Source: JACMIU01 sp043763605
Lineage (GTDB): Bacteria > Armatimonadota > Armatimonadia > Armatimonadales > Armatimonadaceae
NCBI GenBank assembly: GCA_043763605.1
Contig: JAYULM010000052.1
Location: 1-19,508, forward strand
Length of the DNA: 19,508 nt
Direction of reading: 5' to 3'
Position 1 is the stretch's first letter. Each line of letters begins with the position of its first letter. Positions 7,051 through 14,371 of this stretch are shown piece by piece. The position numbers were made by a program, and so were the translations under genes. The notes below the pieces were generated by a model that saw only the letters and a program-made list of their open reading frames with translations, was not told the DNA's origin and ran no database searches.

Positions 7051-8049
7051 ATGACCCGGCATACAAACGGGAACCGGTACATGCGACGCGCGTTGGAAAA
7101 CCAGAAAGCCAGCACTGTCACGCCCATGCCCGCACGAAACCCGCCACCCCTTCCCACACCCGCGCCGCCGAAATCCGCCGCGTATATCCAGGCACTGCGC
7201 GCCTATTCGCTACCGGCGAGCGTCGCCAGTGTCCTGCTCGGGGCGGCACTCGCGGGGCGGGGCTACTTCGTCGCGGACGGTCGCGGGGCATTCTCCCTGA
7301 CGGCGTTGTTGCTCACGCTCTTGGGCGGGGCGTTCGCGCACTTAGCCGGGAACGTGTTCAACGATTACTACGACTTTGCGCGCGGCGTGGACACGAAGCC
7401 GGAGCAGGGGAGTGGCGTTCTGACGCAGGGCTTGCTCACCAAGAAGGAGATGTTCGCCTTCGGGACGCTATTGTTGCTCGGGGCGGCGGTCTGCGGCGTC
7501 GCGCTCCTGCTCCTCGCGCCGTCCGCGCTGACCGTCATCGTGCCGCTGGCGGCGTTCGGGGCGCTCGCCGCCGTGCTTTACGCGGCACTGTTGAAGCGGT
7601 TCGCTCTCGGCGATCTGCTGATCATGCTCTCGTTCGGGTTCGGCTTGACGCTCGGTGCCTACGGTGTGCAGACCCCGGTACGCACGGCGGAACAGGTCGG
7701 GCAGATCGCGCTCCTCTCGCTCCCGCTGACCCTGTTGGATGCGATCCTGCACGCGAATAATATCCGCGACCGCGCCGACGACCGCGCGGCGGGCGTACGA
7801 ACGATAGCGACGATGCTCGGCGAACGGGGAAATCGCGCATTATACGCCGTGCTACTTTTCGCCCCGGTCGCGATTGTCGCGCTACTGGTCGTCGGGCGCG
7901 TGCTTCCTCTCGCGTGTTTATCAGTCCTGCTCACGGTCCCGGTGCTGATCAAAGGCTACCGTACCGGCGACGTGCCGTTCGTCGCACAGTCACACCTGCT
8001 TTTCGGAGTGTTGTACGCGCTGTCCGTCGCCGCCTCGCCCAGTCCTTAG
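7051..8049 (+). CDS. menA: UbiA-family prenyltransferase, probable 1,4-dihydroxy-2-naphthoate polyprenyltransferase
   Basis: This integral membrane enzyme attaches the polyprenyl tail to dihydroxynaphthoate in menaquinone synthesis. Both Mg-prenyl-diphosphate motifs are present: NDYYDFARGVD (residues 104-114) and NNIRDRADDRAAGVRT (236-251). The second is of the MenA type (NNxRDxxxDxxAG), which favours MenA over UbiA or heme/chlorophyll relatives. About eight hydrophobic segments are visible, including 55-70, 83-100, 138-160 and 163-182. The first 40 residues are a polar, Pro-rich extension; ATG 7081 (with GGGAA upstream) or 7126 are alternative starts. The gene is divergent from the transglutaminase pair, and no other men gene is in the window. 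Confidence 0.8.
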   Translation: MTRHTNGNRYMRRALENQKASTVTPMPARNPPPLPTPAPPKSAAYIQALRAYSLPASVASVLLGAALAGRGYFVADGRGAFSLTALLLTLLGGAFAHLAGNVFNDYYDFARGVDTKPEQGSGVLTQGLLTKKEMFAFGTLLLLGAAVCGVALLLLAPSALTVIVPLAAFGALAAVLYAALLKRFALGDLLIMLSFGFGLTLGAYGVQTPVRTAEQVGQIALLSLPLTLLDAILHANNIRDRADDRAAGVRTIATMLGERGNRALYAVLLFAPVAIVALLVVGRVLPLACLSVLLTVPVLIKGYRTGDVPFVAQSHLLFGVLYALSVAASPSP

Positions 8050-8075
8050 ATGCCAAGCATAGGAGGACAGGGTAC

Positions 8076-8323
8076 TCATAACGGTCCGACCGTCACCAAG
8101 CCGCCTTCCGCGAACTGCCCCGTGAATTCGCACCCGTTCAGAAGTTGTGTGCCGAGAAGGGGTCGGCGACCCGTTGCAAAAACGCGGACATCACGAATCT
8201 CGTCCTGCCACACAATGGTCGCGCTGTGAACCGGTATGAGCACATCGGAACCGTCGGCGAGGTTCGCGGAAAGTCGGCTCGCCGCCTGTGCCTCGCCTCA
8301 ATCTCCTCCGCTGTCTTCAGCAT
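8076..8323 (-). pseudogene. Truncated, frameshifted retropepsin-like (clan AA) aspartic protease fragment
   Basis: From ATG 8323 the frame reads MLKTAEEIEA and then degenerates. One frame over, a clean stretch follows (QAASRLSANLADGSDV, HSATIVWQDEIRDVRV, RPLLGTQLLNGCEF, TGQFAEGGLVTVGPL), ending at stop 8076-8078. The total length is not a multiple of three, so there is one indel near 8295. The sequence LADGSDV, a strand, then PLLGTQLL resembles the C-terminal half of small bacterial retropepsin-like proteases. The N-terminal half with the catalytic Asp-Thr/Ser-Gly is absent: a stop (TGA) lies directly upstream of the ATG, and no DTG-like motif was found above it. It converges on menA, 26 bases away. 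Assignment is by motif memory; an unrelated 80-residue protein broken by a sequencing error is the alternative. Confidence 0.55.
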
Positions 8324-8440
8324 GGCTCAGAATCCTCTCGCGTGCGTACGCGTGTTGGGTATAGGGAAAATATCAGACCCCATGAATGGTGTAAAAACCC
8401 CCTTGAATCACACGTCCGCTAAATCTGTAACCCTCGCTCG

Positions 8441-9580
8441 TCACGGACCAGGGATGCGCATGACGGTTGCGTCTAAAGTGTCAGCGAAGAAACCGCCCCA
8501 GGGTGGACCGGCGGCATCGAGCCTGACGACGTTCAAGACATACTTACCGACAGAAACGATCACGGGCACGCCAATTTCCATGATGTTGCCATAGCTGAAC
8601 AGTCGTTTATCTTCGCGATAGAGCCAGCGCTTGTTGTTTTCTTCCCGGAGCGAATAGGCGATCCCGGAAGGGTCCAACACCACGTAGCTGTCGCCAGTGC
8701 TGTTGAACTTGTTTAGATCACGCGTACGCGTTTCACAGGGCCCGACCGCACCCCCTTGCGCGTTCAAGTTGGAACGACAGGTTATACCAACGACGCTGGG
8801 AATCTCCGGTGGCCCGGAATCCCCAGACTTTTTGTATTCACGGGCGGTGATTCCGAACCGGACGGATCGACCATCTTCCGTAAACCGCGCCGAGTACAGG
8901 TGTTGAAAACCGTTCTTTTTTATTGGTTCCGCATACGAAGTATCGATTCCCGGCACGGCGACCTTTAGCCTGGCGGAACGCTTCCAATTCTTCGTGGTCC
9001 AGATGGAGAGATCGTGCGTCGCCACGAGACGTCCGTCGTTGCTGATGGCAACGGGAATACCGATGTAGTCCTTTTCACCCGTCATAGGATTGAAAACGGG
9101 CCGGTACGTGCTCATCCCGACTAACTTCCCATTTTTTATTCGATAGATACAATAGGGTTCTTGGTACCCTGAGGTGACAATGTGCTTTCCATTCTCCGAG
9201 ATAGCGATGCTTTGAATGTTCGTATCGTCGATCGTTGCGCTCGCGACGCGTCGAGACCCACTCAACTCCCAAACCTCAAGCACAACCCGGTAACTGTAAG
9301 AAGCGTCGTTAAAGCGGAACTCGGTGTTCACCAGCGCCGCGTAGTTGCCGGAGATGCTAATCGCTTGCGAGTGGCTGGCGGTCTTGAATAGACCGCCGCC
9401 AAATTTGGAAGTACTCCGCAAATTCGCCGTCAGTTTGACAAACGGGTGATTGACCTCTTTGGCGAAGGCTGGGGCATATAAGCAGGCGATTAAAACAAGA
9501 ACAGCGACAATTACGCGGATCTCGCGCGAAAAAATTTGCCTGCTTATTTTGTCTATCGTGCGAAAAAAGCGTGATTGCAA
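8441..9580 (-). CDS. Secreted WD40/beta-propeller-like protein
   Basis: The product (379 residues from TTG 9580) begins with an export signal: a basic N-region rich in Arg and Lys, a hydrophobic run REIRVIVAVLVLIACLY, and a probable cut after APAFA. The rest looks like propeller blades, with SIAISENGKHIVTSGY, VAISNDGRLVATHDLSIWTTKNW and SARFTEDGRSVRFGI each reading as a WD40-like strand set. No catalytic motif is visible; such proteins usually bind partners. AAGGA lies about 8 bases before TTG 9580, which is why I prefer it to the in-frame GTG at 9655. Base composition is visibly richer in A and T than in the flanking menA and glmU genes, which may mark acquisition. A candidate promoter lies at 9700-9728. 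Confidence 0.7.
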   Translation of the reverse strand: MQSRFFRTIDKISRQIFSREIRVIVAVLVLIACLYAPAFAKEVNHPFVKLTANLRSTSKFGGGLFKTASHSQAISISGNYAALVNTEFRFNDASYSYRVVLEVWELSGSRRVASATIDDTNIQSIAISENGKHIVTSGYQEPYCIYRIKNGKLVGMSTYRPVFNPMTGEKDYIGIPVAISNDGRLVATHDLSIWTTKNWKRSARLKVAVPGIDTSYAEPIKKNGFQHLYSARFTEDGRSVRFGITAREYKKSGDSGPPEIPSVVGITCRSNLNAQGGAVGPCETRTRDLNKFNSTGDSYVVLDPSGIAYSLREENNKRWLYREDKRLFSYGNIMEIGVPVIVSVGKYVLNVVRLDAAGPPWGGFFADTLDATVMRIPGP

Positions 9581-9699
9581 TACTGTTTCCTTCTTACGCC
9601 TCTGGGCAGGGCCAAAGCGCGGGGCATTTGGAGGCTCATATGAAACACCCAACACCGACGGTGGGAGATAATGCGAGACACGAGGAATCGCTTCTACAA

Positions 9700-9728
9700 A
9701 CTATATCAATCGAGCGTAAAAAAAACAA
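9700..9728 (-). promoter_or_regulatory. Candidate sigma70 promoter for the beta-propeller-like gene
   Basis: On the minus strand TTGTTT (9723-9728) is followed after 17 bases by TATAGT (9700-9705). The spacer is T-rich at its upstream end. The gap 9581-9915 contains this promoter and nothing else that I can support. Confidence 0.45.
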
Positions 9729-9915
9729 GTGCCAACAAAGTTTTGTGTGGGATGATACGAGTACGGCCAAAATGTCCTCTTGTACGGATTATGTGAAAAC
9801 GAAATTCCGGCGCGGAGCGATGGCGATGGCTCTGGAACTTTCCGCTTCTTCGCATTCCTGGCGATTTGCTTGTGTACACAGAGTTTAGGTTGCCTGGACG
9901 TTTCTGACAAGGGAT

Positions 9916-10209
9916 TCATCGCCGAATCCGTCCGATCATTCCGCCCTGCGCGTCCGCCGCAATATAGCCGATGCGTATCGCGAATAAAGGCGCGTTTCCG
10001 CCGCGCGTGGATTGCATTTGCGCGACAGCGGCGATCCCCGTCTTATCCCCGACGGCGTACTCGTTTGTCGCCGGATAAATGATCACTATTCGACCGATGT
10101 TTTCCTCGGTCTCTAACGTGAAGCGGAGCGTATCCTCGTAGAAGGAGTGCGCGCGCCGGTGGGCTTCATCATTGCTGAAAAGATTGTGTGGGAGGGTATC
10201 GGTTGGCAT
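9916..10209 (-). CDS. Small protein of 97 residues, function unknown
   Basis: The sequence is well ordered and looks genuinely coding. An N-terminal helical part (SNDEAHRRAHSFYEDTLRF) is followed by alternating strands: NIGRIVIIYPATNEYAVGDK, then a helix, then APLFAIRIGYIAADAQGG. The pattern "V(V/I)I-x-P/D-x-(T/S)-x-E/D-Y-x-(V/I)-G/D ... FA(L/I)RIGY" resembles small bacterial proteins often encoded beside retropepsin-like proteases. I recall this association from genome neighbourhoods and cannot verify it here. AGGGGA lies 11 bases before the ATG, and a TAAAAT box lies at 10234-10239. The gene has no signal peptide. It is separated from the protease remnant at 8076-8323 by the beta-propeller gene. 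Confidence 0.6.
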   Translation of the reverse strand: MPTDTLPHNLFSNDEAHRRAHSFYEDTLRFTLETEENIGRIVIIYPATNEYAVGDKTGIAAVAQMQSTRGGNAPLFAIRIGYIAADAQGGMIGRIRR

Positions 10210-10288
10210 GATTCGTACATTCCCCTCGCGTTCATTTTACAACGTGGGGTTCGGGAAAGCCACGGATCTGACCGTTGCCCCGCCGGAA

Positions 10289-10329
10289 CCCCCGCCGCCA
10301 CCCGGTTTCGGGGGCGGCGGGGGGGGGGG
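10289..10329. repeat. GC-only hairpin with an 11-G run
   Basis: CCCCCGCCGCC (10289-10299) pairs perfectly with 10313-10323 around a 13-base loop. The right arm merges into a run of 11 G (10319-10329) next to further G blocks, so a G-quadruplex on the forward strand is also possible. It lies in the 343-base gap between the 97-residue gene and glmU. No T run follows, so it is not a standard terminator. Homopolymers this long are prone to slippage and to sequencing error. Confidence 0.6.
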
Positions 10330-10446
10330 CGGCGCGACATGCGTAGCTCCTACTGAATCCTACAGAAGATGCTTACATCCTCAGGAGAAATGGAGTCACA
10401 CATTTCAATCACATTCTACGGTTCCGTTCTCTTGTTCCAGTGCGCG

Positions 10447-10475
10447 TTGCCATCCCCCTCGCCCGGTGCTATAAT
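10447..10475 (+). promoter_or_regulatory. Promoter of the glmU-prs-pth unit
   Basis: TTGCCA (10447-10452), a 17-base spacer, then a perfect TATAAT (10470-10475) preceded by TGC, an extended -10. It is one of the best promoter matches in the window. The predicted start near 10482 rules out the upstream GTG at 10478 and supports ATG 10553 with a leader of about 70 bases. Confidence 0.7.
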
Positions 10476-10552
10476 CCGTGCGTCTTTCCCGCCCGAAGAC
10501 AAGCCGCGTCCGGCGGCGTAACGCCGACGCCCGAAAGATTGACCACGCTCTC

Positions 10553-11998
10553 ATGCCAGATGCCGCTGTGCTCCCGCCCTCCCTTGCCGCCGTTGTTTTG
10601 GCGGCGGGCAAATCCACCCGGATGCGCTCCCGTTTGCCCAAAGTCCTGCACCCCGTCTGCGGACGACCGATCCTCGCACATATCCTGCACGCCCTCACCG
10701 ACGCCGGAGTCGAACGGCGTATCGCGGTGATCGGGCATGAAGCCGAAACCGTACGCGCGGCGATGGAAACGTACTTCGGCGCGGGGCAACTGGAATACGC
10801 CTATCAGACCGAGCAGAAGGGGACCGGGCACGCCGTACGGATGGCGGAAAGCGCGCTCGCTGGATTCACCGGGACCGTGCTGGTACTCGCCGGAGACACG
10901 CCGCTCCTTTCCGCCGACGTGCTAAAAACCCTGCTCGCCGAACACGCGTCAACCGGGGCGACGGCGACCGTGCTGACAGCGGTTCTGCCGGACGCGGGGG
11001 CGTACGGGCGCATCATCCGCGACGGCAAAGACGGACCGGTACTCGGGATCGTGGAAGCGAAGGACGCGACGCTGGAGCAGAAGCGCGACATCCGCGAGAT
11101 CAACACCGGGGTTTTCGCGTTCGATGCCGCCGCGCTGTTCACCGCGCTCCGCGATTTGCAACCGAACAACGCGCAGGGCGAGTTTTACCTGACCGACGTT
11201 CTGGGCTTGCTACACGATGTCGGGCGGACGGTAGGCGCGGTCAAATCAACCGACACCGACGTGATTTTGGGGGTCAATACCCGCGTCGAACTCGCCGAGA
11301 TCGGCGCGAAGATGCGCGCGCGCATCCTGCGCGACCTGATGCTGTCTGGCGTGACGGTCGAAGACCCGGCGAATACGTACGTCGAAGCCGGGGTAACGGT
11401 CGGGCAGGACACGACGCTGTTGCCGCTTACCCGCCTCGCCGGGAAAACCACGGTCGGCGCGGGGTGCGTCCTCGGACCGAATGCGAACATCACGAATTCG
11501 GTCGTCGGCGACAACGTCAAGGCGCGAGCATGCTTCATCGAGTCCGCGACGGTCGGTGACGGTTGCAAAATCGGACCCTTCGCGCATATCCGTCCCGGCT
11601 CGCGGCTTGAAGAAGGCGTCCGCATCGGCAACTTCGTGGAGATCAACCGCTCCACGCTCGGCGAGAAGGTCGCTGCCGGGCACCTGACGTATATCGGCGA
11701 CGCGACGGTCGGCGCGGGGACCAACATCGGCGCGGGGACCATCACCTGTAACTACGATGGGTACGCGAAACATAAAACCGTGATCGGCGAGAACGCCTTC
11801 ATCGGGACGCATTCTACACTGGTCGCACCGGTCACAGTCGGGGACCGGGCGTTCGTTGCCGCCGCGTCGGCGATCACCGAGGATGTTCCCCCGGACGCCC
11901 TCGCCGTTGCGCGGGAAAGGCAGGTGATTAAGCCGGACTGGGCGCAACGTCGCCGCGCCGAAAAGGCGATACAATCGGGGTCGGAGCCGAAACCATGA
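10553..11998 (+). CDS. glmU: Bifunctional UDP-GlcNAc pyrophosphorylase / glucosamine-1-phosphate N-acetyltransferase
   Basis: GlmU acetylates glucosamine-1-phosphate and then couples it to UTP, giving UDP-GlcNAc for peptidoglycan and other envelope polymers. It acts in the cytoplasm. The N-terminal uridyltransferase domain (about 10-240) shows LAAGKSTRMRSRLPKVLHP, YQTEQKGTGHA and the metal-binding Asp115 in LAGDTPL. The C-terminal left-handed beta-helix (about 260-450) has hexapeptide repeats, RPGSRLEEGVRIGNFVEI, the catalytic His377 in GHLTYIGDATVG, and CNYDG (399-403). At 481 residues it is slightly longer than usual, with an Arg/Lys-rich tail. No strong ribosome site precedes ATG 10553. 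Its stop overlaps the start of prs (ATGA), so the two are translationally coupled. Confidence 0.96.
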   Translation: MPDAAVLPPSLAAVVLAAGKSTRMRSRLPKVLHPVCGRPILAHILHALTDAGVERRIAVIGHEAETVRAAMETYFGAGQLEYAYQTEQKGTGHAVRMAESALAGFTGTVLVLAGDTPLLSADVLKTLLAEHASTGATATVLTAVLPDAGAYGRIIRDGKDGPVLGIVEAKDATLEQKRDIREINTGVFAFDAAALFTALRDLQPNNAQGEFYLTDVLGLLHDVGRTVGAVKSTDTDVILGVNTRVELAEIGAKMRARILRDLMLSGVTVEDPANTYVEAGVTVGQDTTLLPLTRLAGKTTVGAGCVLGPNANITNSVVGDNVKARACFIESATVGDGCKIGPFAHIRPGSRLEEGVRIGNFVEINRSTLGEKVAAGHLTYIGDATVGAGTNIGAGTITCNYDGYAKHKTVIGENAFIGTHSTLVAPVTVGDRAFVAAASAITEDVPPDALAVARERQVIKPDWAQRRRAEKAIQSGSEPKP

Positions 11999-12951
11999 GC
12001 AACCTACGCCTCTTCGCCGGGAACGCCCATCCCGCTCTCGCAAAATCCATCGCGCACCATGCCGGAGTCCCGCTCGGCGAAATGATGATCACCCGTTTCA
12101 ACGACGGCGAGATCCGGGTGCAGGTCGAGGAGTCGGCACGCGGGAACGACATCTTCATCGTCCAGCCGACCTGCTCCCCGGTGAACGATAACCTGATGGA
12201 ACTGCTGATCATGGTGGACGCGTTCCGGCGGGCTTCCGCGCAGAAAATCACCGTCGTACTCCCGTACTATGGCTATGCGCGCCAGGACAAGAAAATCAAG
12301 CCCCGCGAACCGGTCACGGCGCGACTGGTCGCCGACCTGCTGGAAAGTAGCGGCGTCACCCGTGCTGTTTGCGTGGATCTGCACGCTGCGCAGATTCAAG
12401 GCTTCTTCCGTATCCCGGTTGACCACCTGTACGCCGGTCCGCTACTCGCCGAATACCTGACGGCGCACGGCTACGTGGACGGCGATACGTGCGTAGTGTC
12501 GCCCGATGTCGGCGGCGTTCCCCGCGCGTCCGCGCTGGCGGAAACGCTCAAAACCAGCATCGCGATCATCGCCAAACGCCGCCCTGAAGTCGGACGCGTC
12601 GAGATCGTCGAGATCATCGGTGACGTGCGAGGCAAGCGGTGCGTCCTTATCGACGACATGATCGACACCGGCGGAAGCATCGTCGGCGGCGCGGAAACGC
12701 TGATACAGCGCGGCGCGAAAGAGGTGATCGCCTGTTGTACACACCCGATCCTATCGCGCGGCGCGATGGAAAAGATCGCCGCGTCTCCGATACAGAAACT
12801 GATCACCACCGATAGTATTCCGTTCAAATGGCCTCAATTCATTGAGGACGGGCATGTCGAAGTGTTGTCGGTCGCCCCGCTCCTCGCCGACGCCATCCGG
12901 CGCATCCACAACGACGATTCGGTTTCCGAACTATTTGACCGCACGTGGTAA
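11995..12951 (+). CDS. prs: Ribose-phosphate pyrophosphokinase
   Basis: This enzyme makes PRPP from ribose-5-phosphate and ATP, feeding purine, pyrimidine, histidine, tryptophan and NAD synthesis. The 318 residues match the usual length of class I enzymes. Visible motifs are NDGEIRVQVEES (36-47), YYGYARQDKK (91-100), the active-site DLHAAQIQGFF with His130 (128-138), catalytic Lys194 in AKRRP, and the PRPP loop VLIDDMIDTGGSI (217-229). The ATG overlaps the glmU stop by four bases. The glmU-prs order is shared with many bacteria. Confidence 0.97.
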   Translation: MSNLRLFAGNAHPALAKSIAHHAGVPLGEMMITRFNDGEIRVQVEESARGNDIFIVQPTCSPVNDNLMELLIMVDAFRRASAQKITVVLPYYGYARQDKKIKPREPVTARLVADLLESSGVTRAVCVDLHAAQIQGFFRIPVDHLYAGPLLAEYLTAHGYVDGDTCVVSPDVGGVPRASALAETLKTSIAIIAKRRPEVGRVEIVEIIGDVRGKRCVLIDDMIDTGGSIVGGAETLIQRGAKEVIACCTHPILSRGAMEKIAASPIQKLITTDSIPFKWPQFIEDGHVEVLSVAPLLADAIRRIHNDDSVSELFDRTW

Positions 12952-13054
12952 AATCAAAGGCGTCATGGGCATTCTCGAACGCGACTTTATGAGGGTTATC
13001 GCGTCGCCTACATCGGCGCACGCTGAAGGACTACGCTTCTTGCGCGGAGGTGGA

Positions 13055-13588
13055 ATGGTAAACGATACATTACGGCAACTGGCGACTGATCTGGAAAAGC
13101 GAGGCATCGACTACAGCATCATCGGTGCGACGGCATTGAACCAACACGGCTACCGCCGCTACACCGAAGATATTGATGTTCTACTTTCGTCGGAAGGACT
13201 ACGACAGTTCCACGCGGAACTTGTTGGACGTGGTTATCGCCCCGCATTCACCGGCGCGAACAAGAAATTCCGCGCCACGGACGGCAACGTTCCAATCGAA
13301 GTAATCACCACGGACGAGTACCCCGGCGACGGTCTGCCAAAATCCGTGCGCTTTCCCGATCCCGCGACCGAATACGTTGTTATCGACGGCGTCCGCACGG
13401 TGCCGTTGTCGCGCCTGGTTGAATTAAAACTGGCGTCCGGAATGACCGGGCGTGGACGCTTGAAAGACTTAGCCGACGTGCAGGAACTGATCCGCATTTT
13501 AAAGTTGCCCGCCGCGTTCGCCGAGCAGTTGGACGCCTCCGTCCGCGCAAAATTCATCGAATTGTACAACGACCTGCACGGGGAGTAG
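13055..13588 (+). CDS. Nucleotidyltransferase-fold protein inserted between prs and pth
   Basis: The 177-residue protein has the minimal nucleotidyltransferase core. It shows YSIIGATALNQHGYRRYTEDIDVLL (residues 20-44), with G24-A25 as the G(G/S) turn and Asp39 and Asp41 as the metal-binding pair. IEVITTDE (81-88) may supply a third acid. A helical C-terminal part follows, with LSRLVELKLASGM and KDLADVQELIRIL, as in AbiEii/MNT-like and DUF6036-type proteins. Substrate and partner are unknown; no HEPN or AbiEi-like partner is adjacent. GGAGG sits four bases before ATG 13055; the frame extends further upstream (ATG 12965) but that part is not conserved-looking. The gene begins 103 bases after prs and ends 20 bases before pth, so it is probably in the same transcript. 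In Bacilli this slot often holds rplY/ctc. Confidence 0.8.
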   Translation: MVNDTLRQLATDLEKRGIDYSIIGATALNQHGYRRYTEDIDVLLSSEGLRQFHAELVGRGYRPAFTGANKKFRATDGNVPIEVITTDEYPGDGLPKSVRFPDPATEYVVIDGVRTVPLSRLVELKLASGMTGRGRLKDLADVQELIRILKLPAAFAEQLDASVRAKFIELYNDLHGE

Positions 13589-13608
13589 GGGATAGGTCCG
13601 TCACCTGC

Positions 13609-14208
13609 ATGAAAATGATCGTCGGTCTGGGGAATCCCGGCGCGGAGTACGAGGGGACGCGCCACAACGTCGGCTTCGAACTGATCGACCGCCTTGCTTC
13701 GGCGCACGGCATCAAAGTGGACGAGCGCATCAAAGGCGTCCGCGCACTGGTCGGGCGGGGGCGTATCGGCGACGAACCCGTGCTCCTGGTCAAGCCGCTG
13801 ACCTATATGAACGTTTCCGGCGAGGCTGTTGTCGCGCTGGCGAAGCGCGAACTGGTCGAAAAGGACGCGGAGGGCGCGGAGCGTCTCGCCGTGGAAAACA
13901 TCTTCGTGGTTTGCGACGACATTCACCTGCCCGTGGGCAAAGTCCGTCTCCGGGCGCAGGGTTCGTCGGGCGGGCAGAACGGCTTGAAGTCGGTCGCGTC
14001 GCAACTGGCGACGCAGGAGTTCGCGCGGCTACGGATCGGGGTCGGCGAACCACCGCCCGATAGCCAGATCGAGTGGGTGCTCGGTCGTTTCGGGCGCGCT
14101 GACCGCCTGGTGATCGACGACACCCTGATCATTGCGATGGGAGCTGCCGAAGTATGGGTAGCGCATGGCATCGAACGTGCAATGAATCGGTTCAATTCCG
14201 CGAATTAA
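13609..14208 (+). CDS. pth: Peptidyl-tRNA hydrolase
   Basis: Pth cleaves peptidyl-tRNA released from stalled ribosomes, freeing tRNA and peptide. Signature residues are clear: IVGLGNPGAEYEGTRHNVGF with Asn9 and catalytic His19, PLTYMNVSG with Asn68, CDDIHLPVGKVRLR with Asp103 and GSSGGQNGLKS (118-128). At 199 residues it is within the normal range, with a short charged insertion (about 80-95) before the catalytic Asp strand. The gene lies 20 bases after the nucleotidyltransferase. No strong T-tract terminator follows: small hairpins at 14196-14216 and 14224-14243 lack U runs. Confidence 0.96.
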   Translation: MKMIVGLGNPGAEYEGTRHNVGFELIDRLASAHGIKVDERIKGVRALVGRGRIGDEPVLLVKPLTYMNVSGEAVVALAKRELVEKDAEGAERLAVENIFVVCDDIHLPVGKVRLRAQGSSGGQNGLKSVASQLATQEFARLRIGVGEPPPDSQIEWVLGRFGRADRLVIDDTLIIAMGAAEVWVAHGIERAMNRFNSAN

Positions 14209-14275
14209 TTGCGGAAAAAACTTGGCGTCTTTTCTACGACGCCGCAGGGAACCCCTAATCATATGGCGAACCTTG

Positions 14276-14284
14276 TGTTATTAT
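14276..14284 (+). promoter_or_regulatory. Extended -10 promoter candidate for the BNR-repeat gene
   Basis: TGT followed by TATTAT (14279-14284) gives an extended -10, with no good -35 box. The predicted start near 14291 leaves about 80 bases of leader to ATG 14372 and makes the in-frame ATG at 14300 an unlikely start. Confidence 0.4.
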
Positions 14285-14371
14285 AGGTAAAGCAGGTTTA
14301 TGCCTGACCGATCCGTGCCGACCCGGTACACGCTACGCCCTCGTTACTCGCTTGGAAAAGAGACTACTCGC

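Noticed and set aside
8145..8594. Forward open frame of 149 codons
   Set aside because: It overlaps the protease remnant and the C-terminus of the beta-propeller gene on the other strand, and its translation has no ordered pattern or ribosome site.
9780..10082. Forward open frame with a lipoprotein-like hydrophobic stretch (FRFFAFLAICLCTQSLGC)
   Set aside because: The stretch is short and lies within the frame after a polar start. The remainder is an Arg-rich shadow of the 97-residue gene on the other strand.
12935..12954. Possible promoter TTGACC ... TAAAAT after prs
   Set aside because: The spacer is only 8 bases, far too short. An extended -10 (TGG TAAAAT) alone is not enough to claim an internal promoter.
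12842..13054. N-terminal extension of the nucleotidyltransferase frame
   Set aside because: It overlaps the end of prs and is low in order. GGAGG before ATG 13055 and the fold boundary favour the later start.
14196..14243. Two small hairpins after pth
   Set aside because: The stems are 6 bp and neither is followed by a T run in the forward direction, so I do not call a terminator.
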